From NCBI GenBank assembly GCA_017481325.1, contig JAFUPG010000059.1, forward strand, positions 1 through 35,478: a DNA stretch of 35,478 nucleotides. The letters run 5' to 3'. This DNA comes from Oscillospiraceae bacterium (GTDB taxonomy: Bacteria; Bacillota_A; Clostridia; Oscillospirales; Oscillospiraceae). A program made the position numbers and the translations under genes. Positions 31,528 through 35,478 of the stretch are shown piece by piece (position 1 is the stretch's first letter; the number at the start of each line of letters is the position of its first letter). The notes below the pieces were generated by a model. That model saw only the letters and a program-made list of their open reading frames with translations. It did no database searches and had not been told where the DNA came from.

Positions 31528-33288
31528 ATGAAGATCCTGAAGCAGCTGTGTTACCTGTTTCCCTCCAAGCAGCGCTGGGCGTTTTTTGGCCTGTTCTTCC
31601 TGCAGCTCATTGAAACCTGCCTGGATTTCTTCGGCATCTCTCTGATCCTGCCCTTTGTCAATATTATCATCAACGCCGACAGCCTTCAGGGCAGCGGCTG
31701 GTTTACGCTGGTGGAAGGAATCCTGGGCACGGCGGATACCAGAACGGTGCTGCTGTTCATCACCTTCCTGCTCATTGGCATTTATTTATTTAAGAATCTC
31801 TACAGCCTGTTTTTGATGAACCTGCGGATCAAGTTCATCAATACCAACATGGTCAAGATGAGCGTAAAAATGATCATCTGCTACATGCACAAGCCCTACA
31901 CCTTCCACCTCCAGCGCAATACCGCCGAGATCATCCGTAATGTCAACGGCGACGTCAACGGCGCCTTTGGTGTGATCTCCAATCTGTTCACGCTGGTTGC
32001 GGACGTGCTGATCGTGGTGGCGCTGGCCATCTACCTCTTTGCGGTGGATGTCATGCTGACCCTGGGTATTCTGGTTGCTCTGGGCATTTGCTCCGGCGTG
32101 TATTTCCTGGTGGTACGTACCAAGGTTCGTAACACCGGCGCTCAGAGCCGTGAGATCGCCGCCAGAAGATATAAGGCAGTGCATCAGGCCCTGGGCGGCA
32201 TTAAAGAAGTCAAGGTGATGAACAAGGAGTCCTATTTCTCCAAGGAATTCCGGGATATCGGCGTGGAATCCGTGGAGATCGGCCGGCGCTATAAGCTGAT
32301 CAGTGCCATTCCGGGCAGACTTCTGGAGACCCTCTGCATGGGAACCATTTTAGGTGTGCTGGCGGTGAAGATCCTGACGGGCGCAGATCTGGCCTCTGTG
32401 GTGCCCGGCCTCTCCGCCTTTGCGGTGGCGGCCATCCGCCTGATGCCCAAGGCCAACGGTATCAACGCTTGCATTAACCACATTACCTACCATCTGCCCT
32501 CTCTGGATGCTCTCTGCCAGGATCTGAAGGAGTCTGACGAAGAGGAAAAGGCCCGCCTTGCGGAGCTGGAAGAGAAGCGCAAGCAACAGCACAAGATCTC
32601 CTACGGCCAGGAGAAGGATATTTTTGTCCGGGATGTGACCTTTACTTACCCCAACAAGAACGCACCCGTGCTGGAGCACGTGAATCTCACCATCCGCCAC
32701 GGCCAGACCGTTGGCATCGTGGGCACCACCGGTGCCGGCAAGACCACCCTGGTGGATCTGATCCTGGGACTTCTGCACCCCGATTCCGGCAGTATCTGCT
32801 ACGGCGAGCAGGATATCCAGCTGGACTACACCGCCTGGCTCAAGCATCTGGGCTACATTCCTCAGAATATCTACCTGGTGGACGATACCATCCGCCGGAA
32901 CATCGCTCTGGGTGTCGAGGACGATGCCATTGACGAGAAAGCCGTCTGGCGTGCCCTGGAGGATGCCCAGCTGGCGGACTTTGTCCGCTCTCTGGAGGAG
33001 GGCTTGGACACCGTCATCGGTGAGCGGGGTGTGCGGATCTCCGGTGGTCAGCGTCAGAGAATCGGCATTGCCAGGGCGCTGTATTATGACCCTGAGATCC
33101 TCTTCTTCGATGAGGCCACCTCCTCTTTGGATAACGAGACGGAGTCTGCCCTCATGGAATCTGTCAACAAGCTGGGCAGCCAGAAGACCATGATCATCGT
33201 CGCCCACCGCCTGACCACCCTTCGGGGCTGCGACAAGATCTATAAGGTAGAAGACGGTGGCGTCACAGAAACGGAGCTGGAGCTGTAA
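31528..33288 (+). CDS. PglK-like ABC exporter (fused membrane and ATPase domains)
   Basis: A 586-aa half-transporter. The N-terminal ~320 residues hold about six transmembrane segments, beginning FFLQLIETCLDFFGISLILPF. The ATPase domain has Walker A GTTGAGKT (399-406), Q-loop YIPQNIYLVDDTI, signature ISGGQRQR, Walker B EILFFDEATSS and switch His in IIVAHRLTT. The membrane half resembles PglK/WlaB lipid-linked oligosaccharide flippases more than drug exporters, but the substrate is not determinable. It likely works as a homodimer. The ATG at 31528 follows AAAGGGGCGAG. Its stop overlaps the next start in TAATG. Confidence 0.88.
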   Translation: MKILKQLCYLFPSKQRWAFFGLFFLQLIETCLDFFGISLILPFVNIIINADSLQGSGWFTLVEGILGTADTRTVLLFITFLLIGIYLFKNLYSLFLMNLRIKFINTNMVKMSVKMIICYMHKPYTFHLQRNTAEIIRNVNGDVNGAFGVISNLFTLVADVLIVVALAIYLFAVDVMLTLGILVALGICSGVYFLVVRTKVRNTGAQSREIAARRYKAVHQALGGIKEVKVMNKESYFSKEFRDIGVESVEIGRRYKLISAIPGRLLETLCMGTILGVLAVKILTGADLASVVPGLSAFAVAAIRLMPKANGINACINHITYHLPSLDALCQDLKESDEEEKARLAELEEKRKQQHKISYGQEKDIFVRDVTFTYPNKNAPVLEHVNLTIRHGQTVGIVGTTGAGKTTLVDLILGLLHPDSGSICYGEQDIQLDYTAWLKHLGYIPQNIYLVDDTIRRNIALGVEDDAIDEKAVWRALEDAQLADFVRSLEEGLDTVIGERGVRISGGQRQRIGIARALYYDPEILFFDEATSSLDNETESALMESVNKLGSQKTMIIVAHRLTTLRGCDKIYKVEDGGVTETELEL

Positions 33289-33452
33289 TGGAGTATTGCA
33301 TCAGCGGCTATTGCCGCCAAACAGATGCCGCCCGGACGGTATTTTACGAGCCGGAGGAGGGTGCGGATTGCGCCTGGCCGGGCTGCATTTACGCTGCCGA
33401 TTGCCCTATTGCCAGGGAAATTCGTCAGATCGACAAACAAGACGGAGGCTGA
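33288..33452 (+). CDS. 54-aa cysteine-rich protein
   Basis: A 54-aa ORF, coupled to the exporter gene by a TAATG overlap with GGAG just upstream. Cys residues are at 4, 9, 28, 33 and 39 (YCISGYC ... DCAWPGCIYAADC), suggesting metal binding or a compact disulphide fold; without a signal peptide a zinc-type site is more likely. The C-terminal end is a basic helix. The end of the gene forms part of the terminator stem. I recognise no family. Co-translation with an exporter suggests, but does not show, a related role. Confidence 0.65.
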   Translation: MEYCISGYCRQTDAARTVFYEPEEGADCAWPGCIYAADCPIAREIRQIDKQDGG

Positions 33453-33466
33453 GGCCTCCGTTTTTG
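33442..33466 (+). terminator. Terminator overlapping the end of the Cys-rich gene
   Basis: ACGGAGGC pairs with GCCTCCGT around TGAG, followed by TTTTTG. The stop codon TGA is in the loop. Confidence 0.8.
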
Positions 33467-33536
33467 TCGGGATTGGAAAAAAGCGCCGGGAGATGAAATT
33501 TTTTAAAAAATTTTTCGTCGAAATCATTAAAAATCA

Positions 33537-33565
33537 TTGACTTTTTTCGTCAATTCTGCTATAAT
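33537..33565 (+). promoter_or_regulatory. Strong promoter of the str operon
   Basis: TTGACT (33537-33542), 17 bases, TATAAT (33560-33565), with an AT-rich upstream stretch (AAAATTTTTTAAAAAATTTT type) that could act as an UP element. It lies 48 bases before the L7Ae-like start. Confidence 0.88.
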
Positions 33566-33612
33566 TCGAAATTGCGTGAGCAGATTTCCGGCAACGCACG
33601 GAGGTGTAAAAA

Positions 33613-33852
33613 TTGCTTGAAGAGCTAAGTGCCACGAACAAGATCGTTGGCATCAAGCAGCTGCGCAAGGCGCTGGCGGACGGCCGGGTCAAGAAGGTAT
33701 TCATTGCCTGCGATGCTGACCCCATGCTGACCGAGCCTGTGCTGGCACAGTGCGAGCAGCAGCAGATCACGGTAGAATCCGTTCCCACCATGAAGCAGCT
33801 TGGAGCTGCCTGCTGTATTTCCGTCGATGCGGCAGCCGCCGCCATCGTGTAA
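33613..33852 (+). CDS. L7Ae-family ribosomal protein (YbxF-like)
   Basis: A 79-aa L7Ae/L30e-fold protein, the K-turn RNA-binding protein that in Bacillus sits directly before rpsL. Family features are KIVGIKQLRKAL, VKKVFIACDADP, then the VPTMKQLGAACCISVDAAAAAI C-terminus with the conserved LG and AA pattern. The start is TTG at 33613 with GGAGGTG seven bases upstream. It is first in the operon, with no rpoB/rpoC before it here. It may be a ribosome-associated accessory protein. Confidence 0.92.
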   Translation: MLEELSATNKIVGIKQLRKALADGRVKKVFIACDADPMLTEPVLAQCEQQQITVESVPTMKQLGAACCISVDAAAAAIV

Positions 33853-33937
33853 AATTTGTATCCAACGGAATATTTTAGGATATTTCGGGATAATATAATC
33901 GCTGAAAAGCAAGAATATCAAAAGAAAGGAGAAACAC

Positions 33938-34360
33938 ATGCCTACTTTTAATCAGTTGGTCAGAAAGGGCAGAGAGCAGGTCACTTACAAGTCCACGGCT
34001 CCCGCACTGCAGAAGGGTCTGAACACCCTGAAGAACCGTGCTACCGATCTTTCTTCTCCCCAGAAGAGAGGCGTCTGCACCGCAGTTCGTACCACCACCC
34101 CCAAGAAGCCTAACTCCGCACTTCGTAAGATCGCCCGTGTTCGCCTGACGAACGGCTACGAGGTTTCCGCCTACATCCCCGGTGTCGGCCACAACCTGCA
34201 GGAGCACTCCGTCGTTCTGATTCGTGGCGGCCGTGTTAAGGACCTTCCCGGTGTCCGTTACCACATCATCCGGTGTAACCTCGATACCCAGGGTGTTCAG
34301 GGTCGTATGCAGAGCCGTTCCAAGTACGGTCAGAAGCGTCCCAAGGCCAAGAAGAAGTAA
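33938..34360 (+). CDS. rpsL: 30S ribosomal protein S12
   Basis: A 140-aa S12, a decoding-centre protein of the small subunit. Segments [31 protein letters not shown] and [14 protein letters not shown] are invariant. The Lys residues of PKKPNS and VKDLPG, where streptomycin-resistance substitutions occur, are wild type, so nothing suggests ribosomal streptomycin resistance. AAAGGAG precedes the ATG. Codon use is that of a highly expressed gene. Confidence 0.98.
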   Translation: MPTFNQLVRKGREQVTYKSTAPALQKGLNTLKNRATDLSSPQKRGVCTAVRTTTPKKPNSALRKIARVRLTNGYEVSAYIPGVGHNLQEHSVVLIRGGRVKDLPGVRYHIIRCNLDTQGVQGRMQSRSKYGQKRPKAKKK

Positions 34361-34504
34361 TCTTTTCCTTGCTTGATCGCAAGGCTTCGCCTGACCATGT
34401 GTTTTTCATCTATATAATTATGGGAAACTCGTCAGGCACCAAAACGATGGGATAGAGCCCATCGAAGTACCTATGAAATCATTATTATGAAGGAGGGAAG
34501 CAAA
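34361..34504 (+). promoter_or_regulatory. Structured rpsL-rpsG intercistronic region
   Basis: A 144-base gap within the operon with a long-range pair GCCTGAC (34389-34395) / GTCAGGC (34432-34438), and a short hairpin GATGGG/CCCATC. In E. coli the S12-S7 gap is the target of S7 autoregulation; here that is an analogy from position and fold. Confidence 0.45.
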
Positions 34505-34975
34505 GTGCCCAGAAGAGGTAATGTTCCCAAGAGAGAGGTCCTTCCGGATCCTGTCTATAATTCCACTCTGGTAACTAAGCTCGTTAACAGCGTCATGCTG
34601 GACGGCAAGAAGGGTGTAGCCCAGCGTGTCGTCTATGGCGCATTTGAAATCGTCGAGCAGAAGACCGGCAAGAACGGTCTCGACGCTTTCCAGGAAGCTA
34701 TGGAAAACATCATGCCCACCCTGGAAATCAAGTCCCGCCGTGTCGGCGGCGCCACCTACCAGGTTCCCCTGGAAGTCCGCCCCGAACGTCGTCAGACCCT
34801 GGGTCTGCGTTGGCTGACCCTGTACGCCCGTAAGCGCAGCGAAAAGACCATGAGAGAGCGCCTGGCTGCTGAGATCATGGATGCTTGCAACAACACCGGC
34901 GCTTCCGTGAAGAAGCGTGAGGATACCCACAAGATGGCAGAGGCCAACAAGGCATTCTCCCATTTCCGCTGGTAA
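34505..34975 (+). CDS. rpsG: 30S ribosomal protein S7
   Basis: A 156-aa S7, an assembly initiator of the 30S head that contacts the E site. Conserved parts are [51 protein letters not shown] and the [15 protein letters not shown] region. The GTG at 34505 has AGGAGG eight bases upstream and gives the standard length; the ATG at 34487 precedes that site and is not the start. fusA follows after 18 bases. Confidence 0.97.
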   Translation: MPRRGNVPKREVLPDPVYNSTLVTKLVNSVMLDGKKGVAQRVVYGAFEIVEQKTGKNGLDAFQEAMENIMPTLEIKSRRVGGATYQVPLEVRPERRQTLGLRWLTLYARKRSEKTMRERLAAEIMDACNNTGASVKKREDTHKMAEANKAFSHFRW

Positions 34976-34993
34976 GAGAAAAGGAGTTCCGCA

Positions 34994-35478
34994 ATGCCGA
35001 GACAATACTCTCTTGAGAATACGAGAAACATCGGTATTATGGCACACATCGACGCCGGTAAGACTACCACCACCGAGCGTATCCTGTTCTACACGGGTCG
35101 CACTTATAAGTTAGGCGAGACCCATGAAGGTACGGCTACCATGGACTGGATGGAGCAGGAGCAGGAGCGTGGTATTACCATCACCTCTGCTGCTACCACC
35201 TGTTTCTGGCGTCATTGCCGTGTGAACATCATCGACACCCCGGGTCACGTAGACTTCACTGTTGAGGTCGAGCGTAGCCTGCGTGTGCTGGACGGTGCAG
35301 TGACCGTGCTGTGTGCCAAGGGCGGCGTCGAGCCCCAGACGGAGACCGTCTGGCGCCAGGCTGACAAGTACAATGTTCCGCGCATGGTCTATGTCAACAA
35401 GATGGACATCATGGGTGCGGACTTCTTTAACTTTCTCAACATGATGCATGAGCGGCTGAAGTGTAACGCCGTACCTAT
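34994..35478 (+). CDS. fusA: Elongation factor G (5' part, runs off the window)
   Basis: The first ~161 codons of EF-G, the translocation GTPase. G1 [10 protein letters not shown]2 [12 protein letters not shown]3 DTPGHVDF and G4 NKMD are intact; [11 protein letters not shown] and [14 protein letters not shown] are typical. AAGGAG lies eight bases before the ATG. The gene is open at the window edge. This canonical copy shows that the EF-G-like nuclease fusion at 26,959-29,559 is a separate, additional factor. Confidence 0.97.
   Translation, partial: MPRQYSLENTRNIGIMAHIDAGKTTTTERILFYTGRTYKLGETHEGTATMDWMEQEQERGITITSAATTCFWRHCRVNIIDTPGHVDFTVEVERSLRVLDGAVTVLCAKGGVEPQTETVWRQADKYNVPRMVYVNKMDIMGADFFNFLNMMHERLKCNAVP

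Noticed and set aside
1..35478. tRNA or rRNA genes
   Set aside because: No cloverleaf with a T-loop consensus and no rRNA-like stretch was noticed by eye; a tRNA search tool was not available.

Overview
The window looks like chromosomal DNA of a spore-forming, Gram-positive anaerobe of class Clostridia, most likely an Oscillospiraceae-type gut bacterium. The signs are Shine-Dalgarno starts nearly everywhere, several TTG/GTG starts, sporulation-associated genes (GerW/YtfJ-like, YlmC/YmxH-like), a Firmicutes class GalT/GalK pair, S-layer-homology (SLH) surface proteins, GC-rich coding DNA, and short dispersed intergenic palindromes of a kind I associate with this group. The organism is inferred; there is no rRNA or tRNA gene in the window.

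Layout. 1-484 is non-coding and carries two REP-like palindromes and a ~160-bp imperfect palindrome. 485-1575 (minus) is a tight three-gene operon of unknown small proteins. 1641-2887 encodes a small phosphodiesterase and type III pantothenate kinase (coaX). Then come a 53-aa membrane peptide, an alpha/beta hydrolase, and an SLH-anchored GH24 lysozyme (4141-6252). 6366-8713 holds a small ORF, truA and the dipeptidase pepD. 8796-9533 holds a lipoprotein, a doubtful small ORF and a small HTH regulator. 9609-12277 (minus) is galK-galT. 12423-14613 holds ylmC, rpsB and tsf; a short-chain dehydrogenase follows. 15.6-16.3 kb is an IS200/IS605-type element with a frameshifted transposase, abutting the stop codon of a membrane phosphodiesterase gene.

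17.6-23.3 kb is a surface-protein operon: a secreted protein with a cohesin-like domain and three SLH repeats, followed by a subtilase with an internal dockerin-like duplicated Ca-binding motif. The subtilase is damaged: its catalytic domain lacks the stretch between the His and Ser motifs, and the reading frame breaks near 20,640. The remaining 890 codons encode beta-propeller-like and BIG2 Ig-like segments.

23.5-29.6 kb (minus) encodes an 8-oxoguanine-deaminase-like amidohydrolase, a zinc-ribbon membrane protein, a ferredoxin-tailed aldo/keto reductase and, most strikingly, an 866-aa EF-G/TetM-like GTPase fused to a C-terminal NYN nuclease domain of the YacP/Rae1 type. Rae1 cleaves mRNA in the ribosomal A site, which is where EF-G-type factors dock, so the fusion suggests a self-targeting ribosome-dependent mRNA nuclease. 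29.6-33.5 kb holds an ornithine-cyclodeaminase-like (LOR/SDH) enzyme, a hairpin-rich intergenic element, gerW, a PglK-like ABC exporter and a 54-aa Cys-rich protein. The window ends in the str operon (L7Ae-like, rpsL, rpsG, fusA start), driven by its own near-consensus promoter.
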